A stretch of DNA of 51,607 nt from Anaerolineae bacterium (GTDB taxonomy: Bacteria; Chloroflexota; Anaerolineae; Aggregatilineales; Phototrophicaceae): the NCBI GenBank assembly GCA_022842885.1, contig JALHOR010000032.1, positions 1 to 51,607 on the forward strand, given 5' to 3'. The notes below the pieces were generated by a model. That model saw only the letters and a program-made list of their open reading frames with translations. It was not told where the DNA came from and did not search any database. Below are positions 1-8,209 of the stretch, in pieces; within the stretch, counting starts at the first letter, position 1, and each line of letters starts with the position of its first letter. A program made the position numbers and the translations under genes.

Positions 1-598
1 ATGGGTACTCAATCCATTGGTAAATGCAGCGGCGTTTGAGCGCGTCATGCACTTCGCGGGTACGGTTAGATGTGACGATAATCACGGGCGGTTCAGCGGC
101 GACCACCGTCCCCAGTTCAGGAATCGTCACCTGAAAATCGGAGAGGAGTTCCAGCAAGAATGCCTCAAATTCTTCGTCGGTGCGGTCAATTTCATCAATA
201 AGCAGGACGGAAGGTTTGCTTTTTTCGCTGGCTTCCACGGCGCGTAATAAGGGGCGGGCTTGTAAAAATTGGCGGGAAAAAATTTGCGATTGCATTTCTT
301 CGCGGCTGGCGTGGGCGGCTTCCAACAAGCGCAAGTGCATCATTTGGGCGGCATAATTCCATTCGTAAAGGGCGCTGTTCACATCTAGCCCTTCGTAACA
401 TTGCAGACGAATTAATGGCGTTTGCAGCAGGGCTGCCAATACTTTCGCCACTTCGGTTTTGCCAACGCCCGCATCGCCTTCTAAAAATAGCGGCTTGCCC
501 ATCTTCAATGCCAAATAAATCGCCGTCGAAAGTCCGCGTTCAGAAATATAATTTTGTGCGGCTAATGCTTGTTGGAGGTCATCTATGGAAGCGAACAT
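1..598 (-). CDS. coxD: MoxR-family AAA+ ATPase, CoxD-like (partial, C-terminus off left edge)
   Basis: The start codon is at 598 and the frame stays open to the window edge, giving about 199 residues. Walker A (GDAGVGKT), Walker B (VLLIDEID) and a sensor-1-like segment (IIVTSNRT) are all visible, in the order typical of MoxR ATPases. MoxR proteins act as chaperones that remodel metalloenzymes. In carboxydotrophs CoxD, with the VWA protein CoxE, matures the Mo/Cu centre of CO dehydrogenase. The coxGSLM genes lie on the same strand about 2.3 kb upstream, so a CoxD role is the natural inference, although two unrelated genes intervene. A coxE-like gene would be expected beyond the left edge. The spacing of 30 bp to the preceding WD40-like gene suggests co-transcription with it. 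Confidence 0.85.
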   Translation of the reverse strand, partial: MFASIDDLQQALAAQNYISERGLSTAIYLALKMGKPLFLEGDAGVGKTEVAKVLAALLQTPLIRLQCYEGLDVNSALYEWNYAAQMMHLRLLEAAHASREEMQSQIFSRQFLQARPLLRAVEASEKSKPSVLLIDEIDRTDEEFEAFLLELLSDFQVTIPELGTVVAAEPPVIIVTSNRTREVHDALKRRCIYQWIEYP

Positions 599-628
599 AA
601 ATAAAAGTGTCCAGTGTAGTGAGTGCGG

Positions 629-2128
629 TTAATTGTCAAATTTTCCCATCAAAGTTTTGATACGGTCAGCATGGTCGAGAATTTGTTGAATATCCCAGAT
701 ATGCCAATAAAAAATACTGCTGGTATATAAATAATTGCCATCTTCGTTGAATTTTATTCTCGCAGCATGGGCGTTTAACTGTGCTATGAATGCGCCTGTT
801 TGGGCATCCCAGATGCTGACGAGAGTATTATATTGTCCTGTTGCCAACAATTGACCATCAGGGCTAACTCTTACGATAAGCGCGAGAGGATGGAAATAAA
901 TACCCTCATTCTCACTATCAAAAAAGCGATCTTCAAGACATGGCGTTTCGCGCTGAATCTGATAATTTGCCCCTTCACCTTCAATAGGTCTGAGAGTCCA
1001 AGATAAATCCCCTATAGCACATTCCATCAGGTAATTCACATTCGGCTCACTTGGAATCAACCCAAACTCTTTATCTTGTGGATCTTTAATACGTTTAACA
1101 GGTGCAAGGAGAACTGATTCAGATTCACCAATTGCCAATTCAGCAACAGCTACACTATTTGGTAGCCATGCGAACATATCAAAAATCGTATAGCCGACAC
1201 CCAATTCACGCCAATGCCCACTCTCTATATCAAAAATCCCAAAAGCATCCCCGCCCGGAAAAGGGTTTTTTTGATACCAAAACACCCAATTATCATAAGA
1301 AGAAAAAGAAATAATCCCTGCAAATTTATCATTCCAGCTTGTACTAGCAGGTGGAAAATAGGCAATCTCGTCTGTCGTATTATTTATAAAACCGGTAGAA
1401 ATCCCCCAATGGTCTATGAAAAGTGTATAGCGCCCACTAGGGGATGTAGCCGATATACTCTCATCAGACGCCCCACCGAGTTCGCAACAATTAGGGACAA
1501 TTGTCTTAGTTACTGTGCCATCCAATGTCATCGTAATAGAGGTAAATTGACTAATCAAGGAGTCGATTCCTTCGATGATTGCAAAAGTAACTTGTTTTTT
1601 GTTTGACCAATCTAATTCTTGAAAATTAGGGCGCGAAGAAACATGATTTGTTACTTGTGCTAGAATTTTGCCCGTGTTGACATCTAGTAGAACAAAGTTG
1701 GCGATAGTGTAGTCAGTTGGATAAGGTGCTACAAAAACAGGATTGATGTTTCCTTTCCCTAGACCAGAGATGAGCAAAATATCTTGGTTCTGGTCAGGCA
1801 TCCAGAAAACATGAGAAATCCATTGGCTTGTAGGGAAATAATCACGTAGCAAATTGATGTTGGCTTGTCCGTCTACCCTCCATGCATACCCATTGCCATC
1901 AAGCCATGCGAACCATTTACCAGATGGTGACCAACCCGGTTTTGTTATGGACTCTACTCCGTTGGGAGCAGGAGCAAAAATACGGCTATCAGTCCCATCA
2001 GCACGTTCAACCACAATTGCTTGTACTGCCGGGGCATAATAATAAATATAAGGTATAGTCTGCTCCTCATGGGCTTTGGTTATTATCCCCAAAAGTAAAA
2101 ACATGAAAGCTAATGCAACAATTCTCAT
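629..2128 (-). CDS. Secreted WD40/TolB-like beta-propeller protein
   Basis: This 499-residue protein begins with a signal peptide (a hydrophobic run within the first 20 residues). It then has repeated propeller-like blades, for example a SPSGKWFAWLDG segment near residue 70 and a SPDGQLLATGQY segment near 430. The last 90 residues read as a recognisable WD40 pair (VSIWDAQTG, then WHIWDIQQ). Such extracytoplasmic propellers usually serve as protein-binding scaffolds; the partner here is unknown. It follows the Uma2-like gene by 25 bp and precedes the MoxR gene by 30 bp, so the three may share a transcript. The coding sequence looks more AT-rich than the flanking cox genes, which could mean later acquisition. 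Confidence 0.75.
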   Translation of the reverse strand: MRIVALAFMFLLLGIITKAHEEQTIPYIYYYAPAVQAIVVERADGTDSRIFAPAPNGVESITKPGWSPSGKWFAWLDGNGYAWRVDGQANINLLRDYFPTSQWISHVFWMPDQNQDILLISGLGKGNINPVFVAPYPTDYTIANFVLLDVNTGKILAQVTNHVSSRPNFQELDWSNKKQVTFAIIEGIDSLISQFTSITMTLDGTVTKTIVPNCCELGGASDESISATSPSGRYTLFIDHWGISTGFINNTTDEIAYFPPASTSWNDKFAGIISFSSYDNWVFWYQKNPFPGGDAFGIFDIESGHWRELGVGYTIFDMFAWLPNSVAVAELAIGESESVLLAPVKRIKDPQDKEFGLIPSEPNVNYLMECAIGDLSWTLRPIEGEGANYQIQRETPCLEDRFFDSENEGIYFHPLALIVRVSPDGQLLATGQYNTLVSIWDAQTGAFIAQLNAHAARIKFNEDGNYLYTSSIFYWHIWDIQQILDHADRIKTLMGKFDN

Positions 2129-2153
2129 TCAGTATTCCCGTTCAAATTTTGGA

Positions 2154-2741
2154 TTACTCAAATATCATTTTCGCTGCCAGCGTAAAACCGGGCAGCACAT
2201 CGCCGCCGTCGAGTATATCTTCAAGCGTGGCGGTTTTCAGATATGCCCCATGCGCGTAAATTTCAATTTCTTGGCGCTGCGGATAAACCAGCCAAAGCAA
2301 TCGGACTTGCGCTGTGGTGTACGCTTTCATACGCTCTGATAAATATCTTTTGGGATTTTCCCAATCGCCCGGTGCAATAATTTCTGCGGCAAAATCAGGT
2401 GCTATTGGGAAAAAGCTTTCTTCGGGAATTTGCGGACACCGTGATTTTAACAGGCAAGCGACATCCGGCGCGAAAGTATCCCATTCGGTAACATCATACC
2501 CACCGCCAGAGCCTGTAATCCAAAAAAGTAGGGTATCAGCATGATTGCGGATTGCCACCAACACATTCACCGCCATTGCCGAATAATACGGTGCGGTATA
2601 TTCGATTTCGACAACATACCCGCCAAACCGTTCTAATAATTTAGGGTCTATGTCGGTTTGCGCTAAAAATTCGACGAATTCAGCCGAACTCATGCGTTTT
2701 TCTGGCAAATGGGTCAAAACGAAATTTCCTATTTTTAACAT
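2154..2741 (-). CDS. Uma2-family (DUF820) putative restriction-endonuclease-fold protein
   Basis: This 195-residue protein has the Uma2 layout: a short N-terminal helical part, a beta core, a PD-(D/E)xK-like triad region (APDVACL, then PDFAAEIIAPGD around residues 125-136), and a K-A-Y-x(8)-W-L-V-Y-P segment. Uma2 proteins are abundant in cyanobacteria and Chloroflexota. They have a nuclease fold but mostly unknown biology. The classical PDxxVEIxSPSD motif is slightly altered here (AEIIAPGD). The gene is separated from coxM by 150 bp holding two palindromes, so it is probably not part of the cox transcript. A second Uma2 gene occurs at 21994-22560. Confidence 0.8.
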   Translation of the reverse strand: MLKIGNFVLTHLPEKRMSSAEFVEFLAQTDIDPKLLERFGGYVVEIEYTAPYYSAMAVNVLVAIRNHADTLLFWITGSGGGYDVTEWDTFAPDVACLLKSRCPQIPEESFFPIAPDFAAEIIAPGDWENPKRYLSERMKAYTTAQVRLLWLVYPQRQEIEIYAHGAYLKTATLEDILDGGDVLPGFTLAAKMIFE

Positions 2742-2785
2742 TCAACTTTATTCTCATTGAACCATGCCTGATTTGCAACAGGAAA

Positions 2786-2866
2786 GGGCGCACGACATTC
2801 ATGCGCCCCCACATAAAATCCAAAATTTATTACAAATCATGTAGGGTCGAGGCATGCCTCGACCCT
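2786..2866. repeat. Two intergenic palindromes downstream of coxM
   Basis: A 7-bp stem (GGGCGCA at 2786-2792 with TGCGCCC at 2802-2808) is followed by a perfect 24-bp palindrome at 2843-2866, whose half-site is AGGGTCGAGGCA. They sit between the coxM stop and the Uma2 start. They could end the cox transcript as RNA hairpins, but neither has a U-run, so intrinsic termination is not certain. Palindromes of this GAGGCATGCCTC style are common dispersed intergenic elements in Chloroflexota and cyanobacteria. Confidence 0.7.
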
Positions 2867-2892
2867 GCCACAAGACCTAAATTATGGTACGC

Positions 2893-3747
2893 CTAACCTA
2901 TCGCTGCTTTTACAGCGCGTTTGAGATAGACACCCGACATGGCTTTGCGATAGTCCGCCGGGAAGGTGATGTCATCCATGAGCGCATCGTCCGGTAAATC
3001 AGCTTGGATGGCGGCGGCAGCGGCATTCAACGCGGCATCATCCAGCGAAGTGCCTGCGAGTGCCTGTTCCGCGCCGGATGAGCGCATGGCGATATTGGTG
3101 GCGCCGCCAATGGCAACGCTGGCGCTCTTGCAAGTGCTGCCCGACATCTCCAAGCAGACTGCTACGCCTACTACAGCATAACGTGATGCCGGGTGTTCGA
3201 GTTTGGCATAAGCGCATTTGTGACCACTGTGATTCGGCACTTCAATAGCGGTGATAATTTCGCCCGCTTCAAGCGCCGTGGTATACAAATCTAAGAAAAA
3301 ATCAGTCGCTTTAATGGCGCGTGCGCCGCCCGACCCTTTAACATGAATAGTCGCATTGCACGCTACTAGCACGGTTGGCGGGTCAGAAGCCGGGTCAGCG
3401 TGGGCAACATTGCCGCCCAACGTGCCAAAATTACGAACTTGATTATCGCCCACTTGCCCGGTAGCAGCGGCTAGTGCCGAGCAGTATTTTTGCACATCAG
3501 CATTGCCCGCAATTTCCGCGTGGGTTGCCAACGCCCCGATTTTGAGCGTGCCGTTGGCAGTGATGGACTTGAGTTCGGCAATACGTCCGATGTCAATCAA
3601 CAAGGGAGCATCTGCCAAGCGTAATTTCATAGCGGGCAGCAAACTATGCCCGCCTGCCAATAATTTGGCATCTTCGTTTTGGCTTAACAATTGGATGGCT
3701 TCATCTACGGACGAAGCGCGAACATAATCAAATTTATCAGGAAACAT
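2893..3747 (-). CDS. coxM: CO dehydrogenase-type medium (FAD) subunit CoxM
   Basis: This 284-residue flavoprotein subunit belongs to the xanthine dehydrogenase / aerobic CO dehydrogenase family. It passes electrons from the [2Fe-2S] subunit to FAD and on to the quinone pool or another acceptor. Both FAD-binding signatures are present: AGGHSLLP at residues 31-38 and TLGGNVAHADPASD at 109-122. Length matches the family (about 280-290). The start is well supported by an AAGGAG ribosome-binding site 9-10 bp upstream. It begins 16 bp after the coxL stop, so it is the last gene of a coxG-S-L-M transcript. The S-L-M order differs from the M-S-L order of the classic form I operon. Confidence 0.92.
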   Translation of the reverse strand: MFPDKFDYVRASSVDEAIQLLSQNEDAKLLAGGHSLLPAMKLRLADAPLLIDIGRIAELKSITANGTLKIGALATHAEIAGNADVQKYCSALAAATGQVGDNQVRNFGTLGGNVAHADPASDPPTVLVACNATIHVKGSGGARAIKATDFFLDLYTTALEAGEIITAIEVPNHSGHKCAYAKLEHPASRYAVVGVAVCLEMSGSTCKSASVAIGGATNIAMRSSGAEQALAGTSLDDAALNAAAAAIQADLPDDALMDDITFPADYRKAMSGVYLKRAVKAAIG

Positions 3748-3763
3748 GCCTGTTCACTCCTTT

Positions 3764-6112
3764 TTAGTGACCATTTTTCTGGTGAATGGCTGCCCAAACC
3801 CGCGCTGGTGTGGCGGGCATGGCAATATCTTCGGTCACGCCAAGCAGTCTGAGCGCGTCCATAATGGCATTGTAGACCGCCGGGGTGCTGGCAATCGTGC
3901 CAGTTTCGCCAACGCCTTTAATGCCCACCGGATGATGCGGTGACGGTGTAACGGTGCTATCGAGTTCAAAGTTGGGGAACATATCCGCACGCGGCATGGT
4001 GTAATCCATCATCGAACCTGTCAATAACTGCCCGTTTTCATCGTAGACCACGCCTTCGCACAATGCCTGTGCTGCGCCTTGCACGATGCCGCCGTGAATT
4101 TGCCCTTCCACAATCATCGGGTTGATTTGTGGTCCACAGTCATCCACTGCCACATAACGTTTCAAGTCAATCTTGCCGGTTTCTGGGTCTACTTCCACCA
4201 CAGCGATATGCGTGCCGAAGGGATAAACGAAGTTTGGCGGGTCATAGAATTGGCTATCTTCAAAACTGGGATCCATGCCGGGCGGCAGACTCCAAGCGAG
4301 ATGCGCCATCAGGGTAATTTCCTGAATCGTCTTTGCCTTATCCGGCGACCCTTTGACGTAGAATTTGCCATTGTCGTAATCAATATCTTCAACGGCAGCT
4401 TCCAGCAGATGGGCGGCTAAAGCGCGTGCCTTCTCTTTTAGTTTACGAGCCGCTTTGACGAGAGCAGCACCCGCAACAGGGGTGGTGCGACTGCCATATG
4501 TCCCCCAGCCCATCGGCGTGGTGTTGGTATCGCCATGCACAATTTCGATGTCTTCTATCGGGAAACCAAGTTCATCGCTGACCAACTGCGCGAAGGTGGT
4601 TTCTTCGCCCTGACCATGCGGCGAAATGCCCATCAACGCCTGCACTTTGCCTAAGGGCGAGACGCGGATAATGGCACTTTCCCACAAGCCGCCTTGGAAA
4701 CCAATTGCCCCGGCAACTTGGCTGGGTCCTAAGCCGCAAATTTCAGTATAAGTCGTGACGCCAATGCCCATGTAGCGCCCATTTTTGCGAGCTTCTTCTT
4801 GCTCTTGGCGGAATTTGGCATAGCCCACCATCTCCAACGCTCTATCCAGCGCCGGACCATAATCGCCGCTGTCATAAGTAATGCCAGTAGCGACAGTATG
4901 ATTTTCAAATTTGGGCAGCAAGTTTTGCCGCCGGAATTCAACGGGATCCATGCCAATGGTATTCGCCGCTTTTTCCATCAGGCGTTCCACCAAGAAAGTC
5001 GCTTCGGGGCGACCTGCGCCACGATAAGCATCCGTGGGGGTGGTGTTGGTGAAGGTGCCAATCGATTCGCAATACACATTAGCAACATCATAGGCACCGC
5101 TGTACATCAAGCCGTGCAGAATGGTGGGGATACCCGGTGCTGCTGTCGAAAGATATGCACCCATCCCGGCATACACGACGCCTTTGACTGCCGTAACTTT
5201 GCCATTCTTAATCGCCATTTCGACATATTCAACATGGTCGCGCCCATGAATCGTCGTGATGTAATTTTCGCTGCGGGTCTCTGACCAGCGAATCGGGCGA
5301 TTCAGTTTCATGGCTGCCCAACCTGCCAGCAGTTCGTCGGGATAGCAAGGAATTTTGCTACCAAAACCGCCGCCGACTTCGGGCGCAATCACGCGCACTT
5401 TATGTTCCGGCACGCCCAACACACTGCTGATGAGGAAGCGATGAATATGCGGATTTTGCGATGTACACCACACCGTTAATTCGTTGTTGCCGCTGTTCCA
5501 CTGTGCCAATGCTGCACGCGGTTCCATAGCAGTCGGCAGCAGGCGCTGTTGAACAATCCGTTCTTTAATCACATGATCGGCTTCGGCAAAGGCTTGGTCT
5601 AATCCGGCTTGGTTGGGATTCATAATCCAACGGAAGGCGATATTGTTGGGAACATCATCAAACAACTGCGGTGCGCCATCTTTGGTAGCATCTTCTGGGC
5701 TGACGACAGCGGGCAGTTCTTCGTAATCCACTTCCACCAAATCAGCGGCATCATAAGCAATATAACGGTCTTCGGCGATGACTACCGCCACGCCGTCACC
5801 CACATAGCGCACTTTATCTTTCGCCAGTGCCGGATGCACCGGGGTTTTTAAATCCGAACCGGGAATAAGCCACGCGCAAGGCGCGACCACCCCTTCGGTA
5901 TCAGCGCCCGTGTAAACCGCGACAACGCCGGGCAACGCCGCGGCTTTGCTCGTATCAATACTTTTTATCTTGGCATGGGCATAGGGGCTGCGAACCACCA
6001 CCATGATTGCCGTGCCAAACAGCCGAATATCATCTGTATAAGTGGCTTTGCCGGTAATCAAACGTGGGTCTTCGCGCCGTTTAATCCCAGAACCAAAAAT
6101 TCGTGTCGCCAT
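3764..6112 (-). CDS. coxL: CO dehydrogenase form II-type large molybdenum subunit CoxL
   Basis: This 782-residue molybdopterin-cytosine-dinucleotide subunit carries the catalytic Mo centre. Family landmarks include VGGGFGSK at residues 247-253, the active-site loop AYRGAGR at 362-368, GQGEETT in the cofactor region, and the catalytic-base motif KGVGETG near residue 745. The loop is diagnostic. Form I enzymes, proven CO oxidisers, have AYxCSFR with the Cu-binding Cys; this protein has the form II loop and lacks that Cys. It is therefore CoxL-like by family, but its substrate may be CO or another small carbonyl or heterocyclic compound. An AGGAGA site precedes the ATG. It lies 21 bp after coxS and 16 bp before coxM. 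Confidence 0.93.
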   Translation of the reverse strand: MATRIFGSGIKRREDPRLITGKATYTDDIRLFGTAIMVVVRSPYAHAKIKSIDTSKAAALPGVVAVYTGADTEGVVAPCAWLIPGSDLKTPVHPALAKDKVRYVGDGVAVVIAEDRYIAYDAADLVEVDYEELPAVVSPEDATKDGAPQLFDDVPNNIAFRWIMNPNQAGLDQAFAEADHVIKERIVQQRLLPTAMEPRAALAQWNSGNNELTVWCTSQNPHIHRFLISSVLGVPEHKVRVIAPEVGGGFGSKIPCYPDELLAGWAAMKLNRPIRWSETRSENYITTIHGRDHVEYVEMAIKNGKVTAVKGVVYAGMGAYLSTAAPGIPTILHGLMYSGAYDVANVYCESIGTFTNTTPTDAYRGAGRPEATFLVERLMEKAANTIGMDPVEFRRQNLLPKFENHTVATGITYDSGDYGPALDRALEMVGYAKFRQEQEEARKNGRYMGIGVTTYTEICGLGPSQVAGAIGFQGGLWESAIIRVSPLGKVQALMGISPHGQGEETTFAQLVSDELGFPIEDIEIVHGDTNTTPMGWGTYGSRTTPVAGAALVKAARKLKEKARALAAHLLEAAVEDIDYDNGKFYVKGSPDKAKTIQEITLMAHLAWSLPPGMDPSFEDSQFYDPPNFVYPFGTHIAVVEVDPETGKIDLKRYVAVDDCGPQINPMIVEGQIHGGIVQGAAQALCEGVVYDENGQLLTGSMMDYTMPRADMFPNFELDSTVTPSPHHPVGIKGVGETGTIASTPAVYNAIMDALRLLGVTEDIAMPATPARVWAAIHQKNGH

Positions 6113-6133
6113 TAAGAGTCTCTCCTGTAAACA

Positions 6134-6592
6134 CTATTTCATTTTTTCAGCGGCGGTTTTGACGGCTGCAACGATATTCTGATACCCAGTGCAGCGGCAC
6201 ATGTTGCCTTCTAGGTTATGACGAATATCTTCTTCGGTGGGGTTGGGGTTATTTTTGAGGTAGGCGGTTGTTGCCATAATCATGCCGGGGGTGCAAAAAC
6301 CACATTGTAGCCCATGTTTTTCCCAAAAACTTTCTTGCATGGGGTGTAAATTGCCGTTTGCCAGCCCTTCAATCGTAGTCACGTCTTGCCCATCGGCTTG
6401 CACTGCCAAATGCGTACAGGATTTGAGTGCCTTGCCATTGAGATGCACCGTACATGACCCGCACTGGCTGGTATCACAAGCGACCTTGGTACCGGTCATG
6501 GACAAAGTATCGCGCAGAAAATGCACGAGCAGCAGCCGTGGCTCAACATCTGCCGTGTACGACTTGCCATTAACTTTAATCGTAACGTTCAT
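6134..6592 (-). CDS. coxS: CO dehydrogenase-type small [2Fe-2S] subunit CoxS
   Basis: This 152-residue protein has both iron-sulfur modules of the family. The plant-type ferredoxin cluster uses Cys39, Cys44, Cys47 and Cys59. The C-terminal helical cluster uses Cys97, Cys100, Cys132 and Cys134 (CGFC and CRC motifs). It relays electrons from the Mo site in CoxL to FAD in CoxM, in the cytoplasm or at the inner face of the membrane. Length is normal. An AGGAG site lies about 10 bp before the ATG. It is co-transcribed with coxL (21 bp gap) and lies 100 bp downstream of coxG. Confidence 0.95.
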   Translation of the reverse strand: MNVTIKVNGKSYTADVEPRLLLVHFLRDTLSMTGTKVACDTSQCGSCTVHLNGKALKSCTHLAVQADGQDVTTIEGLANGNLHPMQESFWEKHGLQCGFCTPGMIMATTAYLKNNPNPTEEDIRHNLEGNMCRCTGYQNIVAAVKTAAEKMK

Positions 6593-6692
6593 AAACTAAT
6601 TTTCTCCTCACTTAACAGACGATAGTTCGGGTGAGCCTTATAATGATGACAGGCGCTGACGACTCCTTTCATGCTGCCTGATGATTCACATG

Positions 6693-7184
6693 TTATGCAG
6701 TAGGCTCGTCTTCGACGCTGGTTTCGATGACGGCGTTGGGGTCAAGCTGTTTTGCTAGATTACCAAAAAATTGCCTAGCGAGGAAATTGGCGGCAGCTTT
6801 GATGACCCGCTGCCCGATGCGGGCGAGTTTCCCAGCAATATCCGCATGGGCGACCCATGAAACTGTGGTGACACCAGTAACATCATCATAAGTTAAACTA
6901 ATTTCAGCATGACCTTGAATGTGGCTTTGCTGCCCTTCGCCTTTGATATTCAGCCGATAGCTGGTGGGGGGTTTGCGGTCAGTCATATGGATGATGCCGC
7001 CGTAATTGCCGCTGATAGCCGAAAACCCAATTTTTGCCTCTGCCCGCCACGTATCGGGTTCGCCTTCCACAGCGGTCATGGATTTTACGCCGGGAACGGA
7101 TTTGGCAATGGCGTCTGGGTCAACCATGAGTTCCCAAACTTTTTGGATATCACCTTTTAAAGTATAACTGCCTGTAAATTCCAT
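6693..7184 (-). CDS. coxG: CoxG-like SRPBCC carbon monoxide dehydrogenase accessory protein
   Basis: This 163-residue START/SRPBCC-fold protein shows the CoxG signature: MEFTGSYTLKGD at the N-terminus, then VWELMVDPDAIAKSVPGV, with a C-terminal helix ending FFGNLAKQL. In carboxydotrophs CoxG helps tether CO dehydrogenase to the membrane and may deliver quinone; many homologues sit beside other molybdenum hydroxylases. The ATG at 7184 is chosen because a GAGGGG site lies 7 bp upstream; a TTG at 7199 would swallow that site. It is the first gene of the cox transcript and diverges from the FHA gene at 7360. Confidence 0.88.
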   Translation of the reverse strand: MEFTGSYTLKGDIQKVWELMVDPDAIAKSVPGVKSMTAVEGEPDTWRAEAKIGFSAISGNYGGIIHMTDRKPPTSYRLNIKGEGQQSHIQGHAEISLTYDDVTGVTTVSWVAHADIAGKLARIGQRVIKAAANFLARQFFGNLAKQLDPNAVIETSVEDEPTA

Positions 7185-7208
7185 CTCTATGCCCCTCAAA
7201 AATGTCTA

Positions 7209-7233
7209 TTGTTAGAATCAATATCTATAACAA
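7209..7233. promoter_or_regulatory. Dyad TTGTTA-N13-TAACAA, possible operator of the cox operon
   Basis: Two perfectly inverted hexamers, TTGTTA at 7209-7214 and TAACAA at 7228-7233, are separated by 13 bp. They lie between the coxG start and the candidate minus-strand -10 element at 7250-7255. The position, inside the predicted 5' leader of coxG, would suit a repressor site. No adjacent regulator gene points to a specific protein. Confidence 0.3.
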
Positions 7234-7249
7234 CTTGGAGTGTGACGAG

Positions 7250-7277
7250 AGTATAACAAATTTTTGAGCAAGGGCAA
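7250..7277 (-). promoter_or_regulatory. Candidate sigma70-type promoter for coxGSLM
   Basis: Read on the minus strand, TTGCCC (7277-7272) and TATACT (7255-7250) are separated by 16 bp. They lie about 65-90 bp upstream of the coxG ATG at 7184. Both hexamers are close to consensus and the spacing is acceptable. This is a sequence match only. Confidence 0.4.
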
Positions 7278-7300
7278 ATTCGTTTTGGGCAGATAAAAAC

Positions 7301-7329
7301 TTGCGTCACGCTGGCTAGATTGGGATAAT
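7301..7329 (+). promoter_or_regulatory. Candidate sigma70-type promoter for the FHA-kinase-WXG100 genes
   Basis: TTGCGT (7301-7306) and GATAAT (7324-7329) are separated by exactly 17 bp. They end 30 bp before the ATG at 7360. Together with the divergent candidate at 7250-7277, this makes the 7185-7359 gap a compact divergent promoter region. Confidence 0.42.
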
Positions 7330-7359
7330 AGGGGCATTGATGTGCAAAGAGAGGTAACA

Positions 7360-8205
7360 ATGCCGCAACTCAGCGAATTATCCAATTTTTTGCAGGCATA
7401 CGCTTGGAATTTGCTGTGGCTGATTCCTTTATGGCTGCTGATTTTAGCAGGCATCCAGTTTGTCTATTTGACCTTTTTACAATATGCCCCCACGCGCAAA
7501 GAAGCGTCAGCGCCTAATTCACCCATTATGCCGATGGTTTACGCGCCGCCGGATGCTGCCAGCCAATCTTCCACCAATTTGTATTCACAGCAAAACCCCC
7601 CAATGGGATATAGTGTGGGGCAAATGCCTGTCGCCCAGCAATCGCTGCCACCGGGGTATATGATGCCGCCGCAGCCGCAATATGGGTATCCTTCTCAGCC
7701 GCCGGGATATGGGTATCTGCCGCCACAGCAACCCATGGAAATGCCGATGCAGCCGTATGGGGGCGGTTTGCCGCCCTATATCCCGCCCGGACAACCCATG
7801 CCACAGCCGGTCGCCGCGCCACGCATGTCATCGGCGGTGGGCAAATTTATTGTCCTCAGTGGTTTGGCAGAGAATCAAGCGAAAGATATGGCGTTTCCAT
7901 CGGCAGAATTCGCTATCGGGCGCTTCATAAGCCCGGAAAATAATGTCTTGATAGCGTTAGATGAAAAAAGCATCTCGCGCAAACATGCCGTTCTCACTTG
8001 TGATGAAGCCACCCGCGAATATTATTTGAAAGATACCAACAGTTCTTTTGGCACCAGCGTCATGATTAACGGCGTTTTTGAGCAATTGACGCCGGAAAAA
8101 CAGGAACGCCTGTATAACGAAGATGTTATCCAATTCGGCAATGTGGTCACGGTGCGCGTTCTTATACCCAGCGAAACTCGCGCTTCGATGACGAGCTTAG
8201 GATAG
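7360..8205 (+). CDS. Membrane-anchored FHA-domain protein with Pro/Gln/Tyr/Gly-rich linker
   Basis: This 281-residue protein has one N-terminal membrane helix (about residues 13-38). A long low-complexity linker rich in P, Q, Y, G and M follows (about 65-155). A C-terminal FHA domain shows the family marks GRF, SISRKHA and NSSFGTSVMINGV. FHA domains bind phosphothreonine peptides, so this protein probably reads the output of the Ser/Thr kinase that starts 5 bp after its stop. The ATG at 7360 is preferred over a GTG at 7342 because AGAGG lies just upstream. FHA-kinase pairs are typical of Ser/Thr signalling and of secretion loci in which phosphorylation gates assembly. The two WXG100-like genes downstream make the second idea worth keeping. 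Confidence 0.85.
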   Translation: MPQLSELSNFLQAYAWNLLWLIPLWLLILAGIQFVYLTFLQYAPTRKEASAPNSPIMPMVYAPPDAASQSSTNLYSQQNPPMGYSVGQMPVAQQSLPPGYMMPPQPQYGYPSQPPGYGYLPPQQPMEMPMQPYGGGLPPYIPPGQPMPQPVAAPRMSSAVGKFIVLSGLAENQAKDMAFPSAEFAIGRFISPENNVLIALDEKSISRKHAVLTCDEATREYYLKDTNSSFGTSVMINGVFEQLTPEKQERLYNEDVIQFGNVVTVRVLIPSETRASMTSLG

Positions 8206-8209
8206 GTGT

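Noticed and set aside
4079-5284. Plus-strand ORFs of 113-161 codons opposite coxL
   Set aside because: They lie fully antisense to a well-supported molybdoenzyme subunit, have no family resemblance and no ribosome-binding sites.
3764-6112. Proven form I CO dehydrogenase
   Set aside because: The active-site loop is AYRGAGR and lacks the Cu-binding Cys of AYxCSFR.
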